Shown piece by piece: positions 52,454 to 62,955 of a stretch of 64,000 nucleotides of DNA (positions within the stretch are counted from its first letter, which is position 1; each line of letters opens with the position of its first letter). The DNA lies in NCBI RefSeq assembly GCF_900115465.1, contig NZ_FOWN01000001.1, forward strand, positions 206,813-270,812, in the 5' to 3' direction. This DNA comes from Halolactibacillus alkaliphilus (GTDB lineage: Bacteria; Bacillota; Bacilli; Bacillales; Amphibacillaceae). The notes beneath the pieces are model-generated. The model saw only the letters and a program-made list of their open reading frames with translations. It was not told the origin of the DNA and did not search any database. Both the position numbers and the translations under genes were made by a program.

Positions 52454-53872
52454 TTAAGAACAAGTACATTCCTTACGCAATGTTTTTGATTGTTGATAGA
52501 CGGTTTTAGAACCGAGGGACAACATAAGGTCACGTTTTGTTGGCTCTTTTTCTAGGATTTTCAATGTATAGTACACAGATAAGACGAGCGGAACGGTTGC
52601 CGCAAACCACGCAAGTGGGTTAGACATCACCGCACCACTAAAGCCAAAGTAGTCACTTAAGACAAGTGCACCAATAACACGTGCAACGAGTTCTAACACG
52701 CCAGCAACTGTGGGCACAAAGCTATTACCAAGGCCTTGAATAGACGGACGTAAGACGAGTACAAGCGCTAGTAACATGTAAAATGGCCACTGAATCGTGA
52801 AGAAACGATCTGCCAAATCGAGAACTTCTGCATTACTTCCTTCAACGAAGAAGCCAGCTAAGAAGCGGCCGAAGAATAGTAAAATCACACCAATTGCTGC
52901 GGCATAAACAAGTGTGATGGACATACCACTTTTAATCCCTTGTTTGATTCTGTTAAACTCCCCAGCGCCGAAATTTTGTGCAACAAAAGTAGACATTGCC
53001 ACGCCCATGGTTTGAAGAGGCATTGTGAGTAATTGTTCAATCTTAATCGATGCCGTATATGCCGCGACAGATAAAGCGCCTAATTGATTCAGTGTAATCT
53101 GAATAGCGACTGAACCAATCGCAATAATAGAGTACTGGAAGCCATAAGGTAAACCAATTCTTAAATGTTCTTTATATTCAAGCCAATCCGTTGTCCAATC
53201 AGATTTTTTAATACGTAAAATACGCACCCGTTTTTTAATGTAAATAAGACAGAGAATCGAGGCAATCAACTGAGAAATAACGGTTGCATACCCAGCTCCA
53301 GCTACGTTCATATTAAGGCCTAAAATAAAGGCGTAATCAAGAATAACATTTAATACCGATGTAACAATTAAAAACAGTAACGGTGTACGTGAATCACCAA
53401 TGGCACGTAAGACATTTGATAAGTAGTTAAACATAACAGTAGCGCCAATACCAGCAAAAATAATAACTAAATAATCATAAGCATCGTCAATGATTTCTGG
53501 TGGTGTTTGCATCAATTCTAAAATATTACGTGTATTTAGTGTGGCAGCAATCGTTAAAATCACACTTATAATCGTAACAATAATTAAGCTTACGCCTAAG
53601 CTACGTCGTAAAGCTTTTTCATCTTTCTTACCGAAGCGCTGTGCTGTGATTACAGCAAGTCCAGCGGTTAAACCAATCGCAAGTCCAAGGATTAAAAACA
53701 TAATACTGCCGACAGAACCAACGGCAGCTAAAGCGTCCATACCTAATGTTTGCGAGACGATAAATGTATCAGCCATAGAGTAAAACTGCTGAAAAACATT
53801 ACCTAACAACATTGGTAGGCTAAATAACACAATCAGTTTCAGTGGGTTACCTGATGTCATATCTCTTCCCAT
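52454..53872 (-). CDS. MATE-family efflux transporter
   Basis: Cation-coupled multidrug exporter of 472 residues with twelve helices. The two MATE repeats start PLKLIVLFSLPMLLGNVFQQ, then YSMADTFIVSQTLGMDALAA, and HLRIGLPYGFQYSIIAIGSV, then QITLNQLGALSVAAYTASI. The family motif LGNSFVPTVAGVLELVARV is also present. A short Cys-containing tail (LRKECTCS) ends the protein. Substrate is unknown. The gene stands alone, about 280 bases from lemA, and I see nothing else in that gap. Confidence 0.93.
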   Translation of the reverse strand: MGRDMTSGNPLKLIVLFSLPMLLGNVFQQFYSMADTFIVSQTLGMDALAAVGSVGSIMFLILGLAIGLTAGLAVITAQRFGKKDEKALRRSLGVSLIIVTIISVILTIAATLNTRNILELMQTPPEIIDDAYDYLVIIFAGIGATVMFNYLSNVLRAIGDSRTPLLFLIVTSVLNVILDYAFILGLNMNVAGAGYATVISQLIASILCLIYIKKRVRILRIKKSDWTTDWLEYKEHLRIGLPYGFQYSIIAIGSVAIQITLNQLGALSVAAYTASIKIEQLLTMPLQTMGVAMSTFVAQNFGAGEFNRIKQGIKSGMSITLVYAAAIGVILLFFGRFLAGFFVEGSNAEVLDLADRFFTIQWPFYMLLALVLVLRPSIQGLGNSFVPTVAGVLELVARVIGALVLSDYFGFSGAVMSNPLAWFAATVPLVLSVYYTLKILEKEPTKRDLMLSLGSKTVYQQSKTLRKECTCS

Positions 53873-54152
53873 AAAGTCACCTAAACCTTTCTTTCTAATC
53901 TTACTTTATCATTTTATATCACGCCTAAAAGACGGATTTTAGCCATATTATTATAAGGTCTTTGAATAGTATAGTCCTATTAATAAAAAATGCAAGAAAG
54001 AAGAATCGATTTAATAAAATTATTTTAAAAAGGGTATAAAGTCCTTTAGAAAAAAATAGTGTTTCCTAAATAAATAATCGTGTGAGGGGACTAACAAAGG
54101 GCGTTATGTCTGATATAATAAAGAAGATAAAATAATAGAGAGGGTGTTTTAA

Positions 54153-54710
54153 ATGGTTGGTTGGATTATTTTGGCCGTCATTTTATTTTTAGGTTTCATT
54201 TTAGTTATGTGGGGGATTTCTACCTATAATAAGCTTGTCTCAACACGCGAACTTGTCGAGAATGCGATGGGGCAAATAGCAACGCAAATTGAATCCCGCT
54301 GGGATGCATTAAAATCTATGATCGATGGCACGAAACGTTATGAATCACATGAAGCTAAGGTCTTAGAAGGTATTGCAGAAAAACGTTCGCAAATTGGTAA
54401 AGCTGCTGATGTTGGTGAGGTAAATAAAGATGACCAACTATTTAATCAAGCACTCGGCCGTCTGATTGCCGTCGCAGAAAATTATCCGGATTTAAAAGCA
54501 TCAGCTGTGTATCAAGATACGCTCGCACAAATTGATAAATATGAAAATCAAGTAAGACAATCACGCATGATTTTTAATGATACAGTCACACGCTATAATC
54601 GCCTTATTCAAATGGTGCCATCAAATATTATCGCGGGTATGTTCAACTTTAGTAAGCGAGATTACTTTGAAAGTACAGAAACTAAACAAGCGATGCCAAG
54701 TTGGGATTGA
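54153..54710 (+). CDS. lemA: LemA family protein
   Basis: Protein of 185 residues. A single N-terminal membrane helix (~2-23) is followed by a long alpha-helical LemA domain: YNKLVSTRELVENAMGQIAT, a central helix pair, and NDTVTRYNRLIQMVPSNII then FNFSKRDYFESTE. The exact function is unknown; in many bacteria it pairs with DUF2207/YgcG-type proteins, as here. Its TGA stop overlaps the next gene's ATG by one base. Confidence 0.93.
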   Translation: MVGWIILAVILFLGFILVMWGISTYNKLVSTRELVENAMGQIATQIESRWDALKSMIDGTKRYESHEAKVLEGIAEKRSQIGKAADVGEVNKDDQLFNQALGRLIAVAENYPDLKASAVYQDTLAQIDKYENQVRQSRMIFNDTVTRYNRLIQMVPSNIIAGMFNFSKRDYFESTETKQAMPSWD

Positions 54711-56407
54711 TGAAAATGAAAAAGCTATTGTTGTCAGTTGTTATTTTATTTTCGATGTTTGTCAGCGCTGACCAAACGCTATGGGCAAATTCTATGTCAA
54801 AAATGGCGTTACATGTAGAACTTCATCAAGATGGATCGGGAACGATTACCCAAACGCGCCAGATGTATTTAGATGAAGGAACAGAAATGTACATTATTTT
54901 AAATAACATAAATGGTATGGTCTTATCTAACTACTCAGTGACGGATTTTGGCGAACCGTTAGCTTTTCAAGATGGCTGGGACATCAACTGGAGTAGGGAA
55001 GAAAAAGCAGGTAAATACGGGATTATTGAAACAGCGGATGGATACGAACTTACGTGGGGTATTGGTGAATACGGCCCACATGAATATGTTGTCACATATA
55101 CGCTGTCGGATCTTGTACGCCAATTAGATGATGGGCAAAGTATGTTTATGAACTTTTTTGATGGCGAAGGCAGCATCAACCCAGATGAGGTAACGATGAC
55201 AGTATCGGGACCGGTTCCTTTTACTTTAGAGAATACGAGGATTTGGGGGTTTGGCTTTAATGGTGAGGTAAATCTTGAAGCAGGTAAATTAGTAGGTGAG
55301 TCGAATGAACCAATTCAAGATAATGGCCATATTACCTTGCTTATGCAGTTTCAAGAGCCGCTTTTTTCTGATTTAAAAACAACACCTAAGACACTGGAAG
55401 CACAGTTAGATGAGGCGTTGAGCGGCAGTAGTTATACGAATGCGCCAATGACTGTCAGTGAGAAAGTCCTGATTGCTGCGTTGGTTTTAGCGGGAATCCT
55501 TCTATTAGGTGGCATAATATTTGTTGTTACTGTTCGCGCTCGCGCGATTAAAAGAGCGCAGCCACTAATAACAGGTAAAGCAAGAGAGGCTTTAAATGAA
55601 GAGCAGTACTATCGTGAAATCCCTTATACAAAAGGCCCGATGCGCGATGTGCACTACTTGCTCGAAACGGTTGGTGTTGGCAGCTTTGAAAACTATTTTA
55701 GTGCCTACGTATTAAAGTGGGTAAAAGAAGGTCATATTAAACACACGACAGAAACAAAAGGACTGGTTTTTAAAAAAGATCGCGATCAGTTTGTGTTAAA
55801 TACATTTAAACTCGATAAGTCTATCGATAAACTAGAACGGAGATTTTTTAATATTATTGTCGAAGCAGCTGGTGCAGACGGGGTGCTTGATGAGAATGAA
55901 ATCAAAGCATGGTCGAAGAAAAACCATAAAACATTAGAGAAGCTAAAAAGTGATTTGAATAAGGATTCAAAAGATCATTTGCATAAGCAAGGATATTTAT
56001 ATTATGAACAAGTCCCGTTCCTTGGTATGCATGCGACAATCACTAAAGCCAGTACTGATGGCGAGCTGCTGTTTGATCACTTAGTACAATTTAAAAACTA
56101 CTTAAAAGATTTTTCTCTTCTGGATGAACGTCGGATCACAGAAGTGAGCTTGTGGGAAGATCTCATTATTTGGGCGAGCTTATATGGCATCGCTGAAGAA
56201 GTTGCCAAGCAACTAGCAGACTTTTATCCGCAGTTTGTGCAACAGTCAGAAGTACGTATATCAGATATTTATATTGCCTCTGTTTTCTCAAGAAGTATGT
56301 CCGCTGGCTATAGTAGTGGTGTTTCGGCTGCTAGTGGTGGCGGTGGCTCAACGAGCTTTGGCGGAGGCGGCGGTTCGTTTGGCGGCGGTGGAAGTGGTGC
56401 AAGATAA
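54710..56407 (+). CDS. DUF2207 domain membrane protein with Gly-rich tail
   Basis: Protein of about 565 residues coupled to lemA by a TGATG overlap. A signal peptide ends near ALA-like sequence at ~25. An extracellular DUF2207-type beta domain follows (~30-225), then one membrane helix (~253-275, ALVLAGILLLGGIIFVVTV). A cytoplasmic predicted region with YYREIPYTKGPMRDVHYLLE runs from ~300 to 540. The end is a low-complexity run of Gly and Ser (GGGGSFGGGGSGAR), usual for the family. The LemA pairing suggests an envelope function. The start without a clear ribosome site is explained by translational coupling. Confidence 0.88.
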   Translation: MKMKKLLLSVVILFSMFVSADQTLWANSMSKMALHVELHQDGSGTITQTRQMYLDEGTEMYIILNNINGMVLSNYSVTDFGEPLAFQDGWDINWSREEKAGKYGIIETADGYELTWGIGEYGPHEYVVTYTLSDLVRQLDDGQSMFMNFFDGEGSINPDEVTMTVSGPVPFTLENTRIWGFGFNGEVNLEAGKLVGESNEPIQDNGHITLLMQFQEPLFSDLKTTPKTLEAQLDEALSGSSYTNAPMTVSEKVLIAALVLAGILLLGGIIFVVTVRARAIKRAQPLITGKAREALNEEQYYREIPYTKGPMRDVHYLLETVGVGSFENYFSAYVLKWVKEGHIKHTTETKGLVFKKDRDQFVLNTFKLDKSIDKLERRFFNIIVEAAGADGVLDENEIKAWSKKNHKTLEKLKSDLNKDSKDHLHKQGYLYYEQVPFLGMHATITKASTDGELLFDHLVQFKNYLKDFSLLDERRITEVSLWEDLIIWASLYGIAEEVAKQLADFYPQFVQQSEVRISDIYIASVFSRSMSAGYSSGVSAASGGGGSTSFGGGGGSFGGGGSGAR

Positions 56408-56519
56408 TTGCTACTACGGGTTGGCAAGCGAATGAGGATCTCCCCTTTACAAAAAAGTAATTAGGCGGAAAATAATCAATGTAACCGAAAGATAGAACTA
56501 TATACAGGGGGCAACAACA

Positions 56520-58037
56520 ATGAATAACTATGTTTTATTTGTTTTAGCACTCATACCTATTGTGTTTTTAATTTTAGCTTTAGGTGTATTTAATCGGCCG
56601 GCCTATAAAGCAGGTCTATGGAGTGTGTTAATTGCAAGTGGTCTTGCGTTCTTCTTCTTTGACATGACACCGATAGGCATTGTGACAGCTATTTTGGAAG
56701 GGGCAGCTTTAGGGATTTGGCCGATTATGATCGTTATTATTGCGGCAATCTTTACTTATAATTTGGCTCAACATACAAAAAGTATGGATACAATTAATAA
56801 GATGCTTTCAAGTATCACGACAGACAAACGTATTCAAGTACTAATTCTCGCTTGGGGTTTTGGTGGGTTTTTAGAGGCCGTAGCAGGGTACGGAACAGCT
56901 GTTGCTTTACCGGCAAGCATTTTAGCTGCACTCGGATTTAATCCGTTATTTGCGGCGATTATTTCTTTAGTGGCCAATACAGTTCCAACCGCTTTTGGGG
57001 CTGTAGGTATTCCGGTTTCCACTCTAGCGCAAGTAACAGGATTAGATGTGACAACGTTAAGTTACATGATCGTGTTGCAGTTAACACCATTTATTATTAT
57101 CATTCCATTTCTATTGGTCGTGATGACTGGTCGAAGTTTTAAAGCTTTAAAAGGGGTTGTTGGTATTACGTTAGCCTCAGGTATCGCTTTTGCCGTGCCG
57201 CAAATTTTTGTCGCACAGTATTTGGGGGCGGAACTGCCGGCATTAGTCGGGAGTTTGTTTAGTATGGCAGTAACAATAAGCATGGCACTTATTTTCCATA
57301 AAGATAAAAAAGCAAAAGAACCTGATGTTGTTTCACTTACAGAGGGAGTAAAAGCTTGGTTACCTTATATTCTTATCTTGGTGTTTATCTTACTTACTAG
57401 TCCACTGTTCCCAGCTATTTATGACTTTGTGTCACAAATACAAACGACGATGACAATCTATCAAGGCCCAGGTGCCACAGCATCAACCTTTAAATGGATA
57501 GGAACACCAGGTGTGCTTATTATTTTTGCGGCAGTGATCGGTAGTCTTATTCAAGGAGCAACAGTTAAAGACATTGTGAAAGTCTTTATTCAAACGGTTA
57601 AACAACTATCAAAATCAGCTTTGACAGTTGTGGCTATCGTCGCCCTAGCAAAAATAATGGGGTATAGCGGTATGATTACAGCTATTGCGACTGTCTTTGT
57701 CCTTGCGACAGGTTCATTCTATCCATTCTTTGCGCCAATGTTAGGTACACTTGGGACCTTTGTGACAGGGAGCGATACATCATCTAATATTCTCTTTGGT
57801 CCACTTCAAATAGAGGTTGCCAATTCCATTGGTGTCAACGATTATTGGTTAGCTGCAGCTAATACGTCCGGAGCGACAGGAGGAAAAATGATTTCGCCAC
57901 AAAGTATTGCAGTGGCTACATCCGCAACTGGTCTTATTGGGCAAGAGGGTAAAATTTTCACGAGTACATTAAAGTTTTGTTTAGGTTATGTCGTCTTTTT
58001 AGGTATTCTAGTCTATGTGGGTAGCCTGTTTATTTGA
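56520..58037 (+). CDS. lctP: L-lactate permease
   Basis: Membrane protein of 505 residues with about thirteen helices. The LctP family signatures are GLWSVLIASGLAFFFFD, ILAWGFGGFLEAVAGYGTAV, ALPASILAALGFNPLFAAII, LTPFIIIIPFLLV and, near the end, FVTGSDTSSNILFGPLQ. It is a proton-linked lactate/glycolate carrier. AGGGGG lies eight to nine bases before the ATG. It is transcribed alone between terminators, fitting a lactate-producing or lactate-using fermenter. Confidence 0.94.
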   Translation: MNNYVLFVLALIPIVFLILALGVFNRPAYKAGLWSVLIASGLAFFFFDMTPIGIVTAILEGAALGIWPIMIVIIAAIFTYNLAQHTKSMDTINKMLSSITTDKRIQVLILAWGFGGFLEAVAGYGTAVALPASILAALGFNPLFAAIISLVANTVPTAFGAVGIPVSTLAQVTGLDVTTLSYMIVLQLTPFIIIIPFLLVVMTGRSFKALKGVVGITLASGIAFAVPQIFVAQYLGAELPALVGSLFSMAVTISMALIFHKDKKAKEPDVVSLTEGVKAWLPYILILVFILLTSPLFPAIYDFVSQIQTTMTIYQGPGATASTFKWIGTPGVLIIFAAVIGSLIQGATVKDIVKVFIQTVKQLSKSALTVVAIVALAKIMGYSGMITAIATVFVLATGSFYPFFAPMLGTLGTFVTGSDTSSNILFGPLQIEVANSIGVNDYWLAAANTSGATGGKMISPQSIAVATSATGLIGQEGKIFTSTLKFCLGYVVFLGILVYVGSLFI

Positions 58038-58100
58038 CCCATAACAGTAAGCACAAAATATCAGAAGTTAACTATAGAATGCTAAAGCTTAAACGAACTA

Positions 58101-58149
58101 ACGCGCAACGCCATCGATTATTTCATCGTGATGGCGTCGCGCGTTTTAT
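58101..58149. terminator. bidirectional rho-independent terminator
   Basis: ACGCGCAACGCCATC / GATGGCGTCGCGCGTTTTATA, with one mismatch, between the convergent lctP and CofE-like genes. Confidence 0.85.
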
Positions 58150-58187
58150 ATTTTAATGATACTAAAGGATAAGAATATATAATCAAC

Positions 58188-59378
58188 CTATTTTGTATAG
58201 TTATCAAAGTAACCTTGAATATAAACAATCGGTGTTCCTTTATCCCCGCTACCAGATGTTAAGTCAGCAAGTGAGCCAATAAGGTCAGTTAGACGTCGTG
58301 GTGTCGTACCTTGAGCTTCCATTTGGCCAACAAGGTCATCCTGTTTGTTTATAATATAATTAGAAATGGCACTTTTTAGTTCGTCACCTTTTAAATCACT
58401 AAAGTTATTGTCAGCTAAATATTTCAATTTCACTTCATTTGGTGTGCCGTCTAGCCCTTCAGTAAAAGCTGGGGACACAACAGGGTCAGCAAGCTCCCAA
58501 ATCTTACCTGCAGGATCTTTGAACGCACCATCGCCATAGACCATCACTTCAATTTGTTTACCGGTTTTTTCTATTAATGCTTTTTGGATGTTATCTACAA
58601 CGGGCTGTGGGTTATGCGGGAAGAGTTTCACACGGTCTTCTGTTGATTTATTTGAACCGAGTAAACCGTATTCTCCGTTAAAGCCACTACCATCAACTGA
58701 TTGATTTAAAATATCATCAAGCGTATAGACTGCTTTTGCACCTTCTGCTTTTAAAATGCGTTTTGTTCTAACGCGCGTATGGATGTCGCACGCCAGTACG
58801 TGGTCTGTATAATCTAGAATAGCTTTCGCATTGTTAGCGAAAATAACCTCGCATAAAGCACCAGCGCTTTCAACGACTTCTTTATAATAGTCGATGTAGT
58901 CCACACCAGTAAATGTATGTTTTTGATAACCGAAATGATCACGGAATGTTTTTTCATCTAAAACATCTGTCCAAGGATTAATCCCTTTTTCGTCTAAGCG
59001 GTCAAGTTCAACTAAATGATTGCCAACTTCATCAGATGGGTAGCTAAACATAATAATAACCTTTTTTGCGCCCATGCTAATTCCACGGAGTAATGTTGCA
59101 AAACGATTCCGACTTAGAATAGGAAAAATAACACCGATTGTTTCATCTTTAAATTTTGCTTTTATATCAGTAGCAATCTGTTCTGTCGTTGCATAATTTC
59201 CTTGAGCACGAGCAACGATTGATTCAGTTACGGCAACAATATCTTTATCTTGAGGAATGAATTCTCCTTGAAGAACGGCTTTCATTACACTATCAACAAC
59301 AAACGTTTCGATGTTGTCACCTTCATTAATAATGGGACAACGTAGTCCTCTTGTTACAGTACCTATCACACGTTCCAT
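58188..59378 (-). CDS. CofE-like protein (F420:gamma-glutamyl ligase family)
   Basis: Protein of 396 residues whose start (GTVTRGLRCPIINEGDNIE, then VAVTESIVARAQGNY) follows the CofE/F420-0 gamma-glutamyl ligase pattern. MVYGDGAFKDPAGKIWELAD fits the metal/GTP-binding part. It is longer than archaeal CofE (~250). Bacillaceae are not known to make F420, so the substrate is probably another acceptor, possibly an amide-forming glutamyl ligation. It is divergent from a LysR regulator gene 196 bases away, which may control it. Function remains open. Confidence 0.75.
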   Translation of the reverse strand: MERVIGTVTRGLRCPIINEGDNIETFVVDSVMKAVLQGEFIPQDKDIVAVTESIVARAQGNYATTEQIATDIKAKFKDETIGVIFPILSRNRFATLLRGISMGAKKVIIMFSYPSDEVGNHLVELDRLDEKGINPWTDVLDEKTFRDHFGYQKHTFTGVDYIDYYKEVVESAGALCEVIFANNAKAILDYTDHVLACDIHTRVRTKRILKAEGAKAVYTLDDILNQSVDGSGFNGEYGLLGSNKSTEDRVKLFPHNPQPVVDNIQKALIEKTGKQIEVMVYGDGAFKDPAGKIWELADPVVSPAFTEGLDGTPNEVKLKYLADNNFSDLKGDELKSAISNYIINKQDDLVGQMEAQGTTPRRLTDLIGSLADLTSGSGDKGTPIVYIQGYFDNYTK

Positions 59379-59480
59379 ATTTATTCGCTCCTTAAAAATC
59401 GATTATTTAATAGGTAAACAACGAATAACGTTCGTGTTTACTATCTAACTATACGCTCTTGTTTAATATAAGTAAAGTTG

Positions 59481-59500
59481 ATATATTGAATAATAGATAT
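59481..59500. promoter_or_regulatory. possible LysR box
   Basis: ATATATTGAATAATAGATAT, a loose T-N11-A inverted repeat in the divergent promoter region between the CofE-like and LysR genes. Confidence 0.35.
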
Positions 59501-59574
59501 AAGTTTTTCTAATACCATTATGAATAAGACGATGAACAATAGCTAATGAGCTAAAAAGAAGAAGAGGTGCAAAG

Positions 59575-60468
59575 ATGAAAGCAAAACTTGATCATTATCG
59601 AATTTTTGTGGAAGTCGCCGAAAGAAAGAGTTTGTCAAAAGCAAAAGAACGATTATTTATGAGTCAACCTGCGATTAGTCAGGCAATCAAACAACTTGAA
59701 GAAAGTTTAAATCAGCGCTTGTTTCATCGGGCTTCACGTGGTGTAGAATTAACGACAGAGGGAAAAGTACTTTACCATTATTTAAAAGAGGCGCTGCAAT
59801 TGATTGACCAAGGAGAAATGCAGCTGATTGCTTATCAAGAACTTGAAGAAGGCGAGTTAAGTATTGGCGTTGGTGATACGGTGAGTAAATATTATTTGTT
59901 ACCTTATCTTAAAGCTTTTCACGAAAAGTATCCTAACGTACATTTTAAAATTGTGAATGGGACAACGCTTGAATTACTTCCGCTCGTAAAAAGTGGGGAT
60001 GTTGATTTTGCTGTATGCAACTTGCCTGTAATAGACCCGGCAATAGAGACCGAGCCTTGTTTAGAAGTGAGAGATGTTTTTGTTTGTGGAGATAAATATA
60101 AGGCCGATTTTAATGAAACTGTTCTAATAGAGACATTGCTGACGTATCCGATTATTTCGTTAGAAGAAAAATCAAATTCCCGTCGGTTTGTTGAGAGGCA
60201 TATTAGGTCACTTGGGTTAAGTTACCATCCGACATTCGAGTTAGGTTCTTATGATTTATTGGTAGAGTTCGCCAAAATAAATGTCGGAATAGCTGCTGTC
60301 GTGCGCCCGTTTTCTGATGAAGCGATAAAAGCAGGAGATGTATTTGAGATACCATTAAAAGATCCCCTTCCTTCAAGGCATATTGGTCTTTGTTTAAAGA
60401 AAAATGTTCCCCAATCAAATGCGGCACATGCATTTATGGCTCTGATGAGGAAAACGGCACACGAGTAG
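59575..60468 (+). CDS. LysR-family transcriptional regulator
   Basis: Regulator of 297 residues. The N-terminal HTH reads FVEVAERKSLSKAKERLFMS, then QPAISQAIKQLEESLNQRLF. The effector domain follows from ~90 (LSIGVGDTVSKYYLLPYLKA, then IVNGTTLELLPLVKSGDVDF). AGAGGTG is the ribosome site. It is divergent from the CofE-like gene, which is the probable target, and convergent with the membrane protein gene, with which its 3' end overlaps by 35 bases. Confidence 0.92.
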   Translation: MKAKLDHYRIFVEVAERKSLSKAKERLFMSQPAISQAIKQLEESLNQRLFHRASRGVELTTEGKVLYHYLKEALQLIDQGEMQLIAYQELEEGELSIGVGDTVSKYYLLPYLKAFHEKYPNVHFKIVNGTTLELLPLVKSGDVDFAVCNLPVIDPAIETEPCLEVRDVFVCGDKYKADFNETVLIETLLTYPIISLEEKSNSRRFVERHIRSLGLSYHPTFELGSYDLLVEFAKINVGIAAVVRPFSDEAIKAGDVFEIPLKDPLPSRHIGLCLKKNVPQSNAAHAFMALMRKTAHE

Positions 60469-61480
60469 CTAATTCTTTCACTTTCTTTGGTGTAATGTGC
60501 CGTTGTTTTCTTATCGATAGATAAAGATAAATGAAATGATAAATCTGGACACAGCCTCGCGTAGCAAGGACACCAATAAAGGCGAGTGTGCCAAGTTTTC
60601 CACCGGCATTCTCTAAAAAAGGCTGACTGAAAATCATCGTTACAGCACTAATCGCACTCGCTAAATAGAATAGTAAGACGTGCGGTAAGACGACGCGGTT
60701 GGCCATACCGGTAAAAGTCCCCATCATAAAGGCGGCAAGCAATATAGGGGGAAAGCCGTTAGGAATTAACAAGTTAATACCCACAACAAGTAATGTTGCT
60801 AAACTCGAAGCGAAAATGGGGTCATGTCGGTAAAAACGTTTAATAACTAAAGTAAGACCAGTACCAAAAAGCGAAAACATTACTATCCAAAGGCGCAAGT
60901 CACTATTTGGTATCGGTAAGCTAACAGGTGAGTGTCCTAAGAAAAAGCCAGATGTAAGTGTTCCAATGAGACTTAATGCCCCTAGTTTTCCACCGAAGCC
61001 AATAAAGCTGTGTCTACTAAATACATAAACAATGCCGGTGATGATACTTGCTAAGATAATACACCCAATATCGGGTAAAAAGGCTGTATGTGTCATACCA
61101 ATAAAAGATCCTGTGTAAATGACCGTTTTTTCGCGCCTGAAGAAGATTGAGCCGATTAAGCCAACGAGAGCTGAAGCTAAAAAGGCACCAAATGAAAAAG
61201 TGTGACCGAGGCTAAATGTCATAAGTGCTGAAATAATCATGACTAAAACGGTAGTTGTATCAGTTTTTTTCCAGTGGTAAGGTGTTTTAAAATGCCTTTC
61301 GAAAAATTGTAGACTATGCGCATGTACACTCAGTGAGATGACAAACAAGATGAAAATATAGAAAAGACTGTAATGCCATGCGGCTTTAGATACAATCATA
61401 TCAACAAAACTCACGGAGAAAAGTAACAACCCGATCAGCGCAAGAGGTATAAAGCCAAGGAGTAAAATGACGAGTGACAT
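60434..61480 (-). CDS. polytopic membrane protein with internal repeat, unknown function
   Basis: Hydrophobic protein of about 348 residues, ten or so helices. The motif GGKLGALSLIGTLTSGFFLG in the middle recurs near the end as GGKLGTLAFIGVLATRG, so the protein is likely built from two repeats, as in many carriers. I do not recognise the family. ATG 61480 is chosen because AGAGGTG precedes it; the frame extends upstream but without a ribosome site. Its 3' end overlaps that of the LysR gene by 35 bases. Transport function is inferred only from topology. Confidence 0.75.
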   Translation of the reverse strand: MSLVILLLGFIPLALIGLLLFSVSFVDMIVSKAAWHYSLFYIFILFVISLSVHAHSLQFFERHFKTPYHWKKTDTTTVLVMIISALMTFSLGHTFSFGAFLASALVGLIGSIFFRREKTVIYTGSFIGMTHTAFLPDIGCIILASIITGIVYVFSRHSFIGFGGKLGALSLIGTLTSGFFLGHSPVSLPIPNSDLRLWIVMFSLFGTGLTLVIKRFYRHDPIFASSLATLLVVGINLLIPNGFPPILLAAFMMGTFTGMANRVVLPHVLLFYLASAISAVTMIFSQPFLENAGGKLGTLAFIGVLATRGCVQIYHFIYLYLSIRKQRHITPKKVKELATRVPFSSSEP

Positions 61481-61796
61481 GATGTTCACCTCTTTCAAAA
61501 GAAAAGTTATATCTATATATCTTTTCCTTGTATACAGGAGGGATAAAAGGGAAATACACCGGATTTTTTGACGGTTTTGTGACAAACGTAATAATAAGAG
61601 CTGTCTTTCTATAGGATTAAATCATTTCGATAATGTTCTAATATAGGTATTAAATCAATCATTTAAGGGTATAAGTTAAATGAGGATATATGATAAAACA
61701 ATGTATTCTCTTTTTTTGCATGTTATTTTCATTAAAAAAAGCATGTTATACTGTAGTTATGATACATATTTCACAAATAATATAGGAGGTTTTTGT

Positions 61797-62915
61797 ATGC
61801 GTATTGGTATACCAAGGGAAATTAAAAACAATGAATTTAGAGTCGCAATGACACCTGTAGGTGTAGAACTTTTAATCAAACAAGGACACGAGGTTATTAT
61901 TGAAACAAATGCTGGTGAGAGTGCGGGCTTTTTAGATGAAGATTATCAATCTAAAGGTGCAGTCATTGTATCAGAAGCAAAAGATGTATGGGCAAGTGAG
62001 ATGGTTATTAAGGTAAAAGAGCCTTTAGAGAGTGAGTATGTGTACTTTAGAGAGGATTTGATTCTGTTTACTTATCTTCACTTAGCTAATGAGCCGGAAC
62101 TAACAGAAGCATTAAAAGAAGCGAAAACAACGGCTATTGCTTATGAAACAATGGTTGGAGAAGATGGTGGATTACCGATGCTTCATCCAATGAGTGTTAT
62201 TGCAGGGCGCTTGTCTGTCCAAGTTGCAGCACATTATTTGCAAAAACCAATGGGTGGAAGCGGCGCTTTAATTGGTGGAGTTCCGGGTGTGAGAAACGGA
62301 AAAGTCACGATTATTGGTGGTGGGGTATCTGGTCAAAATGCGCTACAAATTGCTAAGGGGCTTGGAGCACATGTGACACTCCTCGATATTCGTGCAGAAG
62401 TGCTTACTCAAGTAGAAGCAGATTATGGTCATGAGGTTGTTACTCAAATTTCTAATGAAGTGAACATTCGTGAGGCTATTAAAGATGCAGACATTGTCGT
62501 CGGTGCCGTTTTAATTCCGGGGCGAAAAGCACCAAAGCTAGTCTCAGAGGATATGGTTAAGCAAATGAAGCCAGGAAGTGTGATTGTGGATATTGCCATT
62601 GACCAAGGTGGTATATTTGAAACAGCTGATCGTGTAACAACGCATGACGATCCGGTTTATGTGCGCCACGGCGTGCTGCACTATGCTGTCGCAAATATGC
62701 CAGGAGCTGTTCCTAGAACTTCAACGATTGCTCTTACAAATGTGACGTTACCCCATGCAGCTCAACTTGCAAAATTAGGTGTTGAAAAGGCAGCGGAACG
62801 TGATCATACACTGTATTCTGGTATTAATTTGTATGATGGTAAGTTAACAAATGAAGCTGTTGCTGAAACGTTTGGCTATGAATATCATGAATTTAGTGAA
62901 TTAGTGAAGGCTTAA
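61797..62915 (+). CDS. ald: alanine dehydrogenase
   Basis: NAD-dependent enzyme of 372 residues interconverting L-alanine and pyruvate plus ammonia. It starts [20 protein letters not shown]; the catalytic Lys lies in [13 protein letters not shown] and the His in YLHLAN. The Rossmann motif is [20 protein letters not shown], followed later by [23 protein letters not shown] 61797 follows a clean AGGAGG by seven bases; the frame is open further upstream but without a ribosome site. It recycles alanine as carbon or nitrogen and reoxidises NADH. Confidence 0.96.
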   Translation: MRIGIPREIKNNEFRVAMTPVGVELLIKQGHEVIIETNAGESAGFLDEDYQSKGAVIVSEAKDVWASEMVIKVKEPLESEYVYFREDLILFTYLHLANEPELTEALKEAKTTAIAYETMVGEDGGLPMLHPMSVIAGRLSVQVAAHYLQKPMGGSGALIGGVPGVRNGKVTIIGGGVSGQNALQIAKGLGAHVTLLDIRAEVLTQVEADYGHEVVTQISNEVNIREAIKDADIVVGAVLIPGRKAPKLVSEDMVKQMKPGSVIVDIAIDQGGIFETADRVTTHDDPVYVRHGVLHYAVANMPGAVPRTSTIALTNVTLPHAAQLAKLGVEKAAERDHTLYSGINLYDGKLTNEAVAETFGYEYHEFSELVKA

Positions 62916-62955
62916 CTGAAATGCCTAGGACAACGATCGTAAGAATGATCTATTT

